Assembly (NCBI GenBank): GCA_037043015.1
Contig: CM073322.1
Location: forward strand, 24,642,364-24,706,363
Length of the DNA stretch: 64,000 nucleotides
Source of the DNA: Bryum argenteum
Taxonomy: Eukaryota > Streptophyta > Bryopsida > Bryales > Bryaceae
Direction: 5' to 3'
Numbering within the stretch: position 1 is the stretch's first letter; every line of letters begins with the position of its first letter. Shown piece after piece: positions 50,516-62,310 of this stretch. The notes under the pieces are model-generated. The model was not told the origin of the DNA. It saw only the letters and a list, made by a program, of their open reading frames with translations, and did not search any database. Both the position numbers and the translations under genes were made by a program.

Positions 50516-50758
50516 CCCCTAAAGGTTCTTGATGCAAAATTGTAAAATGGACATTCCCTTACTTCAGGCCTAAAAACTCTCAATCTAAGAATTATTTGAA
50601 AGATCCAATCATAGGATCTTGAAGTTAACTTAACCTTCCACTCACTTGCCAAAATGAACCGTTGATTCTTCTTCATTTGTGAGATTATAATGATCAAAGT
50701 TGGCTGAATTTTGGACTCCAAAAAGCAGTTTTCGCTTTCTTGGACCTTTAGGGGTTAA
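50512..50758. mobile_element. 247-bp TTAA-bounded MITE, third of the chain
   Basis: The ends are TTAACCCCTAAAGGTTCTTG and GGACCTTTAGGGGTTAA. The interior carries CATTTGTGAGATTATAATG (50674-50692) and a tcaaagttggctga continuation, shared with the 267-bp family despite different termini. Confidence 0.8.
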
Positions 50759-51789
50759 AGTCATCGTTCATGAAAATCAGTGGATATGCTCTAGTAGCGC
50801 CTAAAACACATATTATGCTTATCAAACCAAACATCTTCACACACATTTAACTTTGCAAATAATTCACACCAAGTATAAAAACCACGACAAACAACAAAAT
50901 TACATGCTTCGAAGTGAACAAGGTGCAAATGGCTTTAGCACTTTTCTCTAAGCAGTGGTCCTTAAAAGCATGAGCTTGCAATAATTCAGTTTCATAAACC
51001 AACCACACATGTGGTCACTTCATATTTATATTATGTTTCTTTTGCAGCCCCTAAAGTCGCGCAGCCTAATGAATCCATGAAGGGCATATACTTTGTGGCT
51101 TGGGGGCTTGGAGAATTTGATGCTGCTGCCCGGGGTAAAGCTGCCCGTGGATTACTTTGCTTTGCGGGGCGTGGAGTTTTACCTTATCTGAGTGACAGAC
51201 AAAGCTAGATTCACGGGATGTGACAAGCTTCACCTCGAAGGATGGGCCCAAGCTGGCTTGAGTGTTCTTCTTCATGATTATCAACTCCTCCCAACAAAAA
51301 GGAAAAAGGGGAAGTTCGTTTACCTCGCTCCTACATATCCTCCCTCCACCCATACTTTCATTCCATTTTCTCCCCATCATATCACGGAGAAACGGTACTA
51401 CCCAAGCAATAAGGGTCACTTTACACTATGGACGAAGAGTCATGACTTCGAAAATTAAATCATTTTCATGATCATGGCACTTGGTCAACAATACACTAAA
51501 TGTATATTGTCAAACTTTATTTAGTTCAAAGAAGAAAAAAAATAGTGAGCGTGTGTAATTTTGTGAGTTTTTGACTTTTAGACAAAATGTTTTTAGAGAT
51601 TGCATATACCTCAAATTATGACAATTTTTTTTTAAGAAAGAGATAAATATAACAGCACTAGTAAAAGCTTGCTTTTGTATACTTCACAGGTTGCCCCTGA
51701 AAAATGTGTGAAGTTCATTCAATTAGGTCACTTGGAAATTTGAGTAGAAATTTGCTTAAGAACATGTACCAAAAATAAAGTAAAAATAA

Positions 51790-51790
<1 letters not shown>
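50759..51790. other. intergenic; one-sided Tourist-like end at 51408
   Basis: TAAGGGTCACTTTACACTATGG-type sequence at 51408-51429 looks like one end of a Tourist-like element, but no partner end was found. The overlapping ORFs at 51011-51458 have no family features. Confidence 0.35.

Positions 51791-51861
<71 letters not shown>
51791..51861. repeat. long (TA)n microsatellite
   Basis: About 70 bases of uninterrupted AT dinucleotide repeat. Confidence 0.97.
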
Positions 51862-51867
<6 letters not shown>

Positions 51868-52469
51868 TAAAACACTTTGTTCTCGTTTGATTTGACCGGA
51901 TTTGAGAATTTTAGATATGAGAATTTGACTTTGTAAGTTTTACCAAATACACCTTTTATGTATCGCCATATTTACACCTAATTATTTCCTCAAATAAAAA
52001 TATACCACCCTTCATATAAGCTTGACAAAATAACGAAAAGTCATTTTGGCTTTTGAGAATCTTCACGGGTTGATTGTACACTTTTTAAAATTGTTTGTTG
52101 TAGATATGTCTCAATATGATGGTAACACCTCAATGTACCTATTGAGAGTGCTATAAGTGGTATTCCATTTTAGCAAAGTTTTGCCTTTTTTTTTTTCTTT
52201 TTTTTTTTTGTGTGTGTGTGACTTTGGCAACCTACATATGAATTTGAAGATTTTGGCACCATCCTTAGGTTTTGAACCATGTATTGGTGTTTTAAATCTT
52301 TTCATGACATTATTTTGTATTTAATACTATGTATGTTGGTTTATGTATCCGACTAGTATATGCCCGTGTCCTCTAGAGACTAAAAAAAAGAGGAGTATTT
52401 GATTAATTTGTCAGTAAGGTCCCCCTCATCCGGATGGATGAATTCTTTATTTGGTGCTCTTCAATAACT

Positions 52470-52830
52470 ACCTTCTATCCCCGGTTCCCTCGTTGATGGT
52501 CCCTCTCCTTTTTGAGATTTATAGCATGTCTTCCGTTCCCTCGTTCCCGATTCCCCGTCCTCTTCTGGTTCCCTATTATCTGCTTCCTTGTCTTTAAACC
52601 CTCATTCTTGGTTCCCATCTTTTATTCCCGGTTTTCCGTCCTCCAATTGCCCTTCTTAATTTCCACTATTCGTTCCTCCTTCTCATTATTTGTTCATGGT
52701 TCCCATCCTCCGTTCCCAATTCCTATGCTTTGTTTATGGTTCCTAATTCCCCTCTGACGTTCCCTTGATCTCCTGTTCACTCCTTTTATGCTCCCAATTT
52801 CATATTCCATATTCCTTGTCCCTTTGACTC
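52470..52830. repeat. degenerate GTTCCC-type pyrimidine-rich repeat
   Basis: Words such as cgttcccgattcccc, ggttccctattatc and cgttcccaattcc recur irregularly across 350 bp. The ORF at 52512-52757 (Phe/Pro-rich) is a by-product. Confidence 0.6.
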
Positions 52831-53239
52831 CTCCTTATATTATTGGGATCAAATAAACTCTAAATCAAAATCAAATACTGTGCTAGAGTCTGTAATATTT
52901 GACTTGCTTTCAAGAAGGCGAAACCTCTTAATGCCTTCGAGGAAATAAAAAACAACTTGCTTTTTGGGGGCAATTTTTCCTACCTCCAAAAACAACGCAT
53001 CCCTGTCCTTCCTTCAAACTTAGAGATAAGAATACCAAGTTCTATTCCACAAGGAATCAATACCACTCATAAGAGATTATCACAGAAGTGAAAAGAAAAG
53101 TTTTTAAAATTGAGGAGGACAAACATTGGTTCTACTCATTAACTTTTTAATTTAGATTGTTTCATAGAGGAACTGAAAGCTGTACTACCGTTCCATGAGA
53201 TGTGACAAAACATTATTCTCTCCGAGCCTGGATTCTGAG

Positions 53240-54240
53240 CAAAACAAGCATGTGGCGTCGGTAGCTTTACATCTGTGCCCTAAGAACCTTCTCCTCAAAG
53301 TACAAGTCAAGTCTAATGATCTCGCGTATATATTTTCTTGAGATGCAATTTTTGCCCCAACTTTTAGATTTTTTTAGACTTGTGTGCTCAAAAGCGGTTG
53401 GGGATTCAATTCCTCTCAAGAGGAGGGAGCCAAGTCCATGAGTTCTTGGGTGTCTTTGAAGAAGAAGCGAAGCGGATAATTTTACGATCCTTACTTGCAT
53501 ATTCGGAACCATGAAGGAGTTCAAGCCTTAACCTATCCTAGATGCTTATGAGGTTGAATTTCCCCATAATTTCAAAAGATATGAGGTTGATTGCGCGGGG
53601 CTCCTTCTATCCATTGACTTAGACATAGAAGGAGAACTTCCGATTGTTAGGAGCCTAAGGCGTATTAGAGTGGTAGAGACCACATACAACAAAGTGAAGA
53701 ATGAGTTAACTAGATGATGGTATGTTGGCATTCTTGAGAACCTCGGCTTTGAACTAGGCAAATGGCTTTGGGGGAATGATTGTTATCTATTTTGTTACAA
53801 TGTTAAGAAAGGTACATACCTCATTAACTCCCTTAACAAGCTTTGCAGACCTATTGCCGATAAATGCTATGCAGGTGGAAAGAGGTGTGGGAAAAGTCTA
53901 AACCCAAAAAGAAGCTGCTTTTATGTGGTCAGTTTATCACAAGGCAACTGCAGTTTAAGTTTGGAGAAACCAAATGTTCCCCTCAACAGATAAATATTGC
54001 GTGTGTTGTGACGCCATGGATTTGGATTCAGTTAAATTTAGGTTCCATTATTGCATTAAGGCCCAACATGTGTAGGATTTTGCGTAAGACCTTCTCTACT
54101 CCTCCATGGAAATTCCTAAAGTTAATGGCAAATTGGTTTGCCTCCTTTGGCCTCCTATGGAAGTTTTTTTGTAAAGGTGTGGAACTAGTTTGGAGGCAAA
54201 GCTTGCCGAACGGACGTTAGACTAAAGGAGGGACCGTCTA
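53240..54240 (+). pseudogene. possible relic of a non-LTR retrotransposon (weak)
   Basis: An ORF at 53864-54220 has RWKEVWEKSKPKKKLLLCGQ followed by RQLQFKFGETKC, faintly like the zinc-binding region behind LINE reverse transcriptases (W, W, PxKxKxFLW, then C). Preceding pieces such as LENLGFELGKWLWGNDC have frame changes. No reverse-transcriptase core is visible, so this is a guess. Confidence 0.25.
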
Positions 54241-54967
54241 AGTGTCTAAAGTTTTTTTACTATACAAACTAAGACTTGATTTGGGACCCAATCCAAGTCA
54301 TTGAATCCAAAATGGACTTTGGATGAAGAAGTTATGACTTTTCAAAGTTGCAACTTGTCATTTAAAATGTAGTTTCTCTACAGATTTAGGAGTTGAGATA
54401 ACCCCACATGTTATTCTTAAAAAGGAAATTGAGGTACCTATACAATAAGATTTAGGAACTTCCGACTAAGAATTTCTTACCATAGTTAGATGAGCAACAT
54501 GCTAACATGGAAGATGGTACTAACCACCTTCTGATTGGGGGCAATGAGCCCCAACCACCAAGCCAAGGCAACTTGTACCTCTATTCTTCTACACTCATAA
54601 TACTGATTGATGCTATATTTTTATTTGTGTAGTATTGAGATTTTACCTTAAAAGACTATCTACAAAGTAGTTGAAAGATGATAAAAAAAAAACAACTTTC
54701 GACACAATTCACAATTGGGCATCAAACTATTTATGAAGTTATCTCAATGACCTCCAATGTTGTCGATTGTTCATAATAGTTGGATGAAAACCTCAATGAC
54801 AACCACAATGACAAACACTACACAAAATCACAAGAAGTAAATTGTTGTTGCTCTAAAAGTTATTAAAAGCAATCTTGGAACTCACTACTAGTATTGCTAC
54901 ATGTTTTCCATTGTTAACATGTTGTGTTGAAGTTTGTAAATAGTGTACAATCAACATTGTAGTGTTC

Positions 54968-55250
54968 CAGTTTCCCTTTGCCCGGTGGCCATCGGGATAT
55001 TAGCATCACGAACGGACACTTCATTCACGCGGGCCCATCGGAATATCAACATCACGAACAGACACTTCATTCATGTGGGCCCATCCGAATATTAGCATCA
55101 CAAACAAGACACTTCATTCACGCGGGCCCATCGGAATATTAGCATCACGAACAGACACTTCATTCACAAGGCCCATCAAAATATTAGCATCACAAACGGA
55201 CACTTCATTCACGCCAGTCGGCCCCTTAGAAAGGGACCGGAGTTTCTATC
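54968..55250 (+). repeat. 46-bp minisatellite, five units
   Basis: The unit with aatattagcatcacgaac and gacacttcattcacgcggg occurs five times between about 54986 and 55215, with point differences (gcatcacgaac, acatcacgaac, gcatcacaaac). The flanks ccctttgcccggtggcc and agaaagggaccggagtttct also occur around a single inverted unit at 63800-63880. Confidence 0.9.
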
Positions 55251-55766
55251 TCCAATCAACGATATAATTACATTGCTTTGTTCAATGATGTAATATGCAA
55301 AATCAAAAGGTTATATGATGGAAAGGTTGGATCCACTTCACTTCAAGTCTCACCCGACGATTGAATGCCTTGAGCTGTACATGTACAGGATAAGTTATTT
55401 TGGGGAATCAGGAGTTGGGCAAATATGCAACCGACCCCCCAAGTTGGCCTAAAACAACCAAAAAGCAACGCCCATGCCTTTTTCGCACGGGACGCTTGGA
55501 CTTATCCAGCGGGGCAGGGTGCTGCCCGCGAGTGGGCATTGAAGTGCAGGCCCGGGGGGGGTCCAATAGACGGCCGCACATGGGAATGGGGCTGCCATTC
55601 ATCATGGAAAGGACAGGCGGCGGCAGACTCTACACCATTACTGTACTTGGAAAAGTGAAGGGCTGGCACTGACACTGCAGGCGGCTGGTATCATCCTATC
55701 CCTTCTCTTTTCCTCCCAATTGTTTTTACCCACAAATAATAACCATGTTAGGGCAGCAGCAGCAAA

Positions 55767-55792
55767 AGAGAGAGAGAGAGAGAGAGAGAGAG
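55767..55792. repeat. (AG)13 microsatellite
   Basis: Pure dinucleotide run in a locally GC-rich segment (55400-55980) whose ORFs overlap on both strands and look non-coding. Confidence 0.95.
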
Positions 55793-56186
55793 GGTGTTTT
55801 TATGTACATATTATTCATGAGACGAATCATGGTCCACTTGAGTATGCAGGACTCAAGGCAGGAACATTCCCCTCCCTCCCCACTCACTCACTCCCTGCTC
55901 TGCTCTGCCCTGCCCTGCCCGTGCCACTGCTTGCTCCACCTCCTTTTTGCCTCTTTCGGAGCATTACGCCACTTTTTCTCATTGCCACATCGATACAGAA
56001 TCACCCCATTTCTACATTGATCGATCTTCTTGTCCTTGGATTTTATTTGTCAACATGATTCATCCTTTGAGAGGCAGATGTCTTGCTTGGTTGTGATATC
56101 CACGGGATCTTGCCGAGTGCCGAATCTGTCCAAATGGAGGGAACTTGCGATGAAGGTTCACATGGAGTTTGTCAAGTGATCAAGTG

Positions 56187-56619
56187 CTGAGAGCATTCCC
56201 ACCCATCATGCCCTGAACTGAAAAAAGGATGAATAATAGTTCAGTTCAGGGCGGAAATGCCCCACCAACAGGCAAATCCCCCGAACTGAACTACTATTAA
56301 TCGTTTTTTTCTAGTTCAACCTGCAAATGCGAGCCCTTTTGCAGGGAAGAAGGCGAACCTGAAAACCGAATACGACAAAACCGATGTTCGTGTTGACCGA
56401 TGTTCGTGCTGGCCGATGTGCGTTTGGGGAGCAATGGCGCAGTTGCGAGTGGTCAAAATTTTATCTCAACCATGTTTTTTCACCCACTCTAACCTCAATC
56501 ATGAGGTCATGGGTGGGGCTCCTCCTCCGCCTTGACGATTCGGGGTGATTGAATTGATGATTTCAATTATTGAGTTGAGTTCAGGGCGCCCCCATGGGTG
56601 GGCATGCCCTGAGAGCATT
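56187..56619. mobile_element. TIR element with GCATnCCCACCCAT-type ends and an 11-bp flanking direct repeat
   Basis: The left end GCATTCCCACCCATCATGCC pairs with the inverted right end GGGTGGGCATGCC, and the CCTGAACT words pair further inside. CTGAGAGCATT occurs directly repeated at 56187-56197 and 56609-56619. The inner gaactgaa and gaactgaactactatta words are inverted repeats too. The superfamily (hAT or Mutator-like) is unclear. Confidence 0.5.
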
Positions 56620-56799
56620 GTCTGTCACCCATGGGCTCCATCGCATTCCGTGGATATCAAAGTTGAGGGTGCTTTTCCACATTCAGATCACAAAAAATTG
56701 TAAATGTCACACGTTCCCCTGACTACACTAAGCCTTGTTAATACACAAGAGTTGTTAATTAGTGTTACGAATGTGTAATTTTACAAATAAATTATTAAA

Positions 56800-57584
56800 A
56801 TTTTGAGATTTAGGAATATTTCCAAACTATTTTTTCTCAAAATTTAAAAAGTCACAAAGGCAACTACTTACTATTCCAAAAAAATCAGAAAATAAATATA
56901 TGTAACTTGGTGCATGTTTTCTTATATTGTTTTTTTTTAACCCTTTTTAGAAATCAATCTGCATAAAGGTCAAAAAAGCAGAATGAGTCTCTAAATTTGC
57001 ATGAGCATACCCACCTTGATTACATACATGGAAATAAATATGACCAAAAAATTTGGGGTTAGAATTTCCAAATTTCCCATTGCACCATAGAGACAATATC
57101 TCATAAATAATTTCCAAAAAAACTTTTTCACAAGCTTTGGGTGTTATGATCTTCCAAATGAATAACATCCACCGGTTAAAACTTGGAATAACAATTAGAA
57201 ATAGGACTAAACTCTAATGGCATAAGCCCCCTTTTTTAGCCTTCAAAACCATAACTCCGATCTTTTGACCGCTTTGCGCAAGTTGAGGTATGATTCAACT
57301 TTTTACTTTTTTAATATTTTCAATTGTAAGATCTTCAAAATGACAACTTGCACTCACATCACATCAACTATTGGATCTTTACTGTTTTGTGAGATGAAAG
57401 TTGATGTGTCAAGTTTTTTTGCAACCTTTGAAGCTTGCGCTTGTAAACTTTGAAGGCTGCCCTTGTAAAATTGGTAAACAGCTTGAACTTGGAATTTTTA
57501 AACTTTGACTAGTAGTATCACAATAAACACCCCCCCCCAAAAAAAGCACTAAAAGATGTTTATTTTTTGTTGGCTTTTTAGGCT
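56800..57584. repeat. diverged R2 sequence directly left of the 936-bp element
   Basis: Shows the gcatgagcatacccaccttg, gttatgatcttccaaatgaa and gctgcccttgtaaaattggt words of the 936-bp family in mixed order. An old, eroded relative. No gene. Confidence 0.5.
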
Positions 57585-58519
57585 TTAACCCCTAAAAATC
57601 CAGGGGTTTCCTCGACCTCCAGAACCAAAAACTGCCATTTTTCACCTTCGTTGGGAAATGGGGAAATGGAGAAACTTTTTTTTCCTGTTTTAGACTTTGA
57701 ACCGTAAGATCTTGTACCTAACTTGTATACAAAGAACTGGTCAAAATTTCAACCGTTGGATGTTTGTCATTTGTGAGATCATAACAATCAAAGTTTGACC
57801 AACACTTTTTTTTGCCGCTGCGTGAGAGGCATTGTCTAAATGGTGCCAAGGGCAACTTGATGATTGTTATTCCAAATATTTCTCCCTCATTTTTTTTCAT
57901 GTAGGTAATCAAGTTGGGTATGCTCATGCAAAATTTTAGAGACCAATTCCACTTTTTGACCTTAACGTAAAATATTTTATGAAAGAAGGTCTAAAAACAA
58001 CCATATAGTAAAACAAGCACCACGTATGATATATTTAGTTTGAGAAAAATCTCGACGGTGAGAAGGTGCATTTATGATAATGTGAATTTTGAAAAAAAAA
58101 ATCTTGGAAAAAATCCAAAATCTCGAATTTTGGCAATTTTTGAAAGAAAAAATTGTAAAATTACTAGAAATTGTGAAGATTGTTTTTGAAAGTTGTGGAG
58201 GCTGCCCTTGTAAAAGTGGTAAACGTTTTGACTTCGGATACTTTGGAATTTGAATAGTAATTTGGTAATGAACATATTTCTAAAAAAAAATAAAAAAAAA
58301 TAAAAAAATTTAAACTGCCCGTTTAGGACTTGAAACCTAAAATTTCTAGGTGAAGGTTATAAAATTAAAATTTGACTTTGAAAATTTTACCACATACACA
58401 TTACTGTATGGGGAGCACCCAATAAAAATCTTAGGCAAAAATATCAATTTAAATGCTTAAAATGAGCTGCCCGAAATCTCAGAAAACCGAATCGGTTTTC
58501 CTGGATTTTTAGGGGTTAA
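57585..58519. mobile_element. 935-bp TTAA-bounded element, copy 2 (inverted)
   Basis: Inverted, nearly identical copy of 19743-20678 with the same TTAACCCCTAAAAATCCAGG ends. The flanks outside TTAA differ (ggct before, aaac after), so these are independent insertions rather than a segmental duplication. Confidence 0.88.
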
Positions 58520-59513
58520 AAACTAAAATTTGCGTGTAAGAATTCTTAGTTTAGAATTTGACTTTGCAAATTCTCCCTCACACAGACACACACACACACA
58601 TTGTAGTATCGGAAACATGATTCTCCACCCCATGCCAGTTGACACAGCAGAGGAAAAGGCCACTCACTAATCACATTTTCTAACAAGCCGGTTATGATAA
58701 AAATTATTTTCTGCCAATAAAGTATTTGCCACATGGCACTCTTCCATTGGTCAGTGGGAACGCTGAAATTGAAATGAAGGCACGGGATAAGGAGGAGTTG
58801 TGGTGTCTTAGAATTTCAGAATCCTCAACCCCCTTGACCGGGTTACAAGGATAGTGTGTGAGCTAGGGTTCCTCACACTCCAAACAAGGCTCCGCTCTCT
58901 GATCCATGGTGCGGGCTGGGCATGCTCTAAGACTGGACGAGAGGAGTGCTTGCAGGGTGGCCATCGGAGATAAGCTTTTGAGCATATGAGACATTCTCTA
59001 AAATTTCTCAATTCTAGTGTAAAGAGAGCCTTCCTCAGTCGTTTTGGTGATGAGTTGGTGGTTGCTATTACAGTAAGGGGGGGGAGCTTTTCATCCAAAA
59101 GTGAGCGAGCAACTCTTGCTGTGGCGCTAGGGGAGATGCCGGCAGCATTAAAAGGATTCTTGTGCTCAAAAAGTGAGCCACAGGGGCAGGAGGCCCACTA
59201 ACTTTACAGGCCTGCTGGAGTGATTAGTGAGAGAGATCGAGGTGGGGGTGGGCCAACCTTTAAAGGCACCTGCAGCAGCAGCAGCAATATACTTCTTGTG
59301 CACACTGCAGAGCCAAGCCATCGCAGCAGCAACAGCAGCAACAGAGGTTTGGGTCAGCCAGCCGGGGAACCACGTCAAACATGGCCGCTTCTCCATTGGC
59401 GTTCCAACCCCACTTTCACATGCCTCCAGGGGATGGCCACTCCGGCCCCCCGCCCACCCGCCCGCCTGCCACCAGCTTTTACCTCTTTACCCTTCGCTTG
59501 TTGCACCATTAGC
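58520..59513. other. intergenic, locally GC-rich, no gene recognised
   Basis: 58800-59513 is GC-richer, with CAG-type trinucleotide words (59271-59343) and overlapping ORFs on both strands. None has a family signature. An (AC)n tract lies at about 58580-58599. Confidence 0.4.
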
Positions 59514-59927
59514 TTAGGGGCGCTTTACATGGGGAAGCCAATTCACAAATTCTCCAGGCCAATTGGTTCCATGGGCCACTTGGAGAACACATTAGACAAC
59601 TGATAAAGTGAGGGCCGATTCCCCCACGTATGACGCCCTTGGGGGCTGATTTCTAGATGGAAAAACAAGGCTATGGGGCCAGTTTGTTTTAATAGCTACA
59701 TTCCATGCTTTTGATTTCTTCACATTTAAGTATTTTAGTGAAATAATGATTTTGTATTGAAATCAAGAAACGGTCTTTAGGTCGTGCATTGGCCCTTCAT
59801 TCTTGTATCTCCCAACATTTAGAGCGGGCCGTGTCACAACTTGTCCCCCACCCATCATAATATGATTTTAGAAAATTGGCCTTGACTGGTCATTGATGGC
59901 TTGATCCCTTGTGTAAAGCGGCCCTTA
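59514..59927. mobile_element. 408-bp Tourist-like element (TTA target)
   Basis: The ends GGGGCGCTTTACATGGGG (from 59517) and CTTGTGTAAAGCGGCCC (to 59924) are near inverted complements, flanked by TTA on both sides. The termini resemble 19015 and 35827. Confidence 0.65.
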
Positions 59928-60149
59928 CCTTCCTCCTGAAGGTGCCTAAACCCTTCATCACATCATCTTCTTCTGTTTGTATTTTCAACACACCCCGAGA
60001 TGGGCGGAGGCCACAAAACTGTCCTCTTTTAATACAATGTGAAGTTTCTCAATTTATGATGTGTTTATGGCATAGCCACTCATAAATAGAAACAACACAA
60101 AACGCAATTATTGCTATTGAAAGGACGGCCACTGTTTAACACGAAAGAC

Positions 60150-60880
60150 TATAATTTAGCTTCCGTGTTTTGGTCAAAATTTGGTCAAAATTTGCTCTCT
60201 TGGCGTGCACAAAATACCTTTCTACAAGCTTTTATTCTGGCTTTTTCAGACTTCACACCATTGTTTTGTTGAAGACACTACGAGAAACACAAGGGGGAAT
60301 ACAATTCAAACTAAGTTACATGCTATGTGATTCTCAATATTTTCCCAAAATCAAATAAATTGCACAAAAAACAAAAAACCCCAAAATTGAGATTTTACTT
60401 TCTTTTCGAGTTTTCTTTTTTGTACATATAAACAAGGACCTTCTAAGGCATGATATCACCGTTTGAGTTGCCAATCCAACTATTCTTCTCATGTCTTTTA
60501 TATTGTCAGAAATTAGCCTTAATTTGTACTTGAATTTGAGCATACCTCTATGTGAATAATCAAACATTTCTATAGGTTTTACAAGTCACATAGACATGTT
60601 CTTAAGTCACCTAGGAACAAAGAATGTGAAGAGCCTCAATTCAAATTCGCTCTTTAAATTGGGCTCACAAAAAACTTCAAACCCATTACGCAACAAGGGA
60701 CAAAAAACTTCTTTTCCAACTTTGAATGTTACGATCTCCCAATTCTCTTCCAATTTCGCAGTACACACGTACATGAACAAGATCTCACAGTTACATACTC
60801 AAAATTACGTCAAAAGTCAAAAAAATATTCACCTTGCATTGAAAGATGGTAGTTTTGAGTGCTTTCAACTTTATGGGTTA
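60150..60880 (+). repeat. dispersed repeat R1, copy 3
   Basis: Has the R1 landmarks in order: gcatacctctatgtgaataa (about 60540), cacctaggaacaaagaatgt, then gatctcacagttacatac. Like copy 2 it lacks the TTAA insertion. Confidence 0.6.
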
Positions 60881-61257
60881 ACAGCAACAAACTTGAAGAT
60901 AAAATTCTTCTAAATGTCAAATGTCAGGACCTGCAGTATATAACTGAATGTAGTACAGACTGGCAAACACACTTCAAGAGGTCCGACTACTGTTGTACTG
61001 TGAGTAGTGAATGACTTGTATTTGTAGGCAACAATCTCAACTGTAAAAAACTAGTGGGACCCGTGCCGTTGAGCACGTTCAACTTGGATTGCCTAAAGCT
61101 ATAAAACATTCATAAACTTCAAATAAGTTTATACAGAAAATATTTAAAAATACATATCGAATTTATATATTTAGAATAATAAAATATACATCAATGGTCT
61201 CAAACATGGTCTCTATTGGATCATTCCTCAAAATGGGTATTGACCGTTGGAATCCCT
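60881..61257. other. intergenic, possible element border at 61050
   Basis: ctagtgggacccgtgccgtt (61050-61069) faintly resembles the sequence near some plant Helitron ends, but no matching 3' end could be shown. No gene. Confidence 0.25.
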
Positions 61258-62310
61258 TTACTCTTTGTAAAAGGGTACTATAACGCGCTCGTTTGCGGGT
61301 TCACTCTTGAGCAACCATAGGCCATGAGTGTATATCTCATAATCTGTGGACGAAATCTCACTGTCTTCATCAAAAGGCCCTATAATCCAAGATGCTATCC
61401 TTGATGTAACATACACATCAGTAGCTAAACTAAATTTAGCTACTTTTGATCCATAAACACTCATTAAAGATGGATCCACCCAAGGCCGTCTTATTCTATC
61501 TCCTCCAATTCTTTTTGTGATGGATATGCATAGTTGGATAGCGAGAGGAAACTCTATCTTACATGCAAATCCCCAATCACAAACACCTATGTACATATTA
61601 TCTTCTTCTCTCGTGTAATAAGATGTTGTCGGGAGACAAATCACAATGTATGCTACCATTTTTATACAGAAATAGCATACCAAATAAAAAGTGCCAAGAC
61701 AATCGGATTCGTAGTCGTTGAAACAACTTCACATTGTCAGCATCCACTCCTGGCTCCATACGTGATTTTCCATTGCGCTTCAAGACCATACTTCTCAAAG
61801 TTCCAACATTCCACCATCGCATATATCCATGCGGTTTAGAAGGATGTATGGCAAATAATTTCATAAATAGAGGATGGACCAAAGGACAACTTGTGGCTTC
61901 TATGTTCATTGATTGAAAACTATTTCTATGAACAGTACTAATGAAGGCTTTACAAGCGTACTCCTCCTCTCTTGGAATGAAATCGACTCCTATTATGTGA
62001 CACTTAAAAATCACACCGTAGCTACGTCTAGCAACCTCCCTATTACCGTTCAAATCAATAACCTCTCGCATCGAGTGGGAGGAAATGCAACAAAGATCCA
62101 TCTAACGGATCTTTGTTTATCCCATGTACTAACCTACGAGGTTCAATTACTAATTCTCATCAACTCGGCATCAAGCCATGAAATTTTTGTCATTAAAGAG
62201 TCAAAATTGGGATCAAAAGGATCTAAAACTTGAAGCATCCAATTTTTTAAATTAGTGGTACCACTATTGACCTCCTCGCAAATAAGACTATCAAACCTCT
62301 CAAAAGACAT
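61258..62310 (-). pseudogene. divergent protein-kinase relic, frameshifted
   Basis: Read on the minus strand. 62310-62143 is a 55-codon ORF (MSFERFDSLICEEV...) ending in TGA; it may be an N-terminal exon or remnant. 62101-61598 carries EEEYACKAF (the AxK lysine), a hinge-like stretch and SIHCDLSPDNILL, the catalytic loop with HCD for HRD. The next frame (61683-61258) resumes at REEDNMYIGVCDWG (DWG for DFG), then RRPWVDPSL near the APE position and SLATDVYV. The two frames meet in the run gagagaagaaga (about 61602-61613), where a one-base slip would join them. It stops short of a full C-lobe. Either a pseudogene or an assembly error plus truncation. Confidence 0.75.

Noticed and set aside
55400-55980. 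GC-rich segment with (AG)n as a gene promoter and first exon
   Set aside because: Open frames occur on both strands without domains, and no downstream exons were found.
50015-58519. Termini TTTAGGG/CCCTAAA of TTAA elements as telomeric repeats
   Set aside because: The plant telomere heptamer occurs only once per terminus and never in tandem; it is part of the inverted ends, not interstitial telomere sequence.
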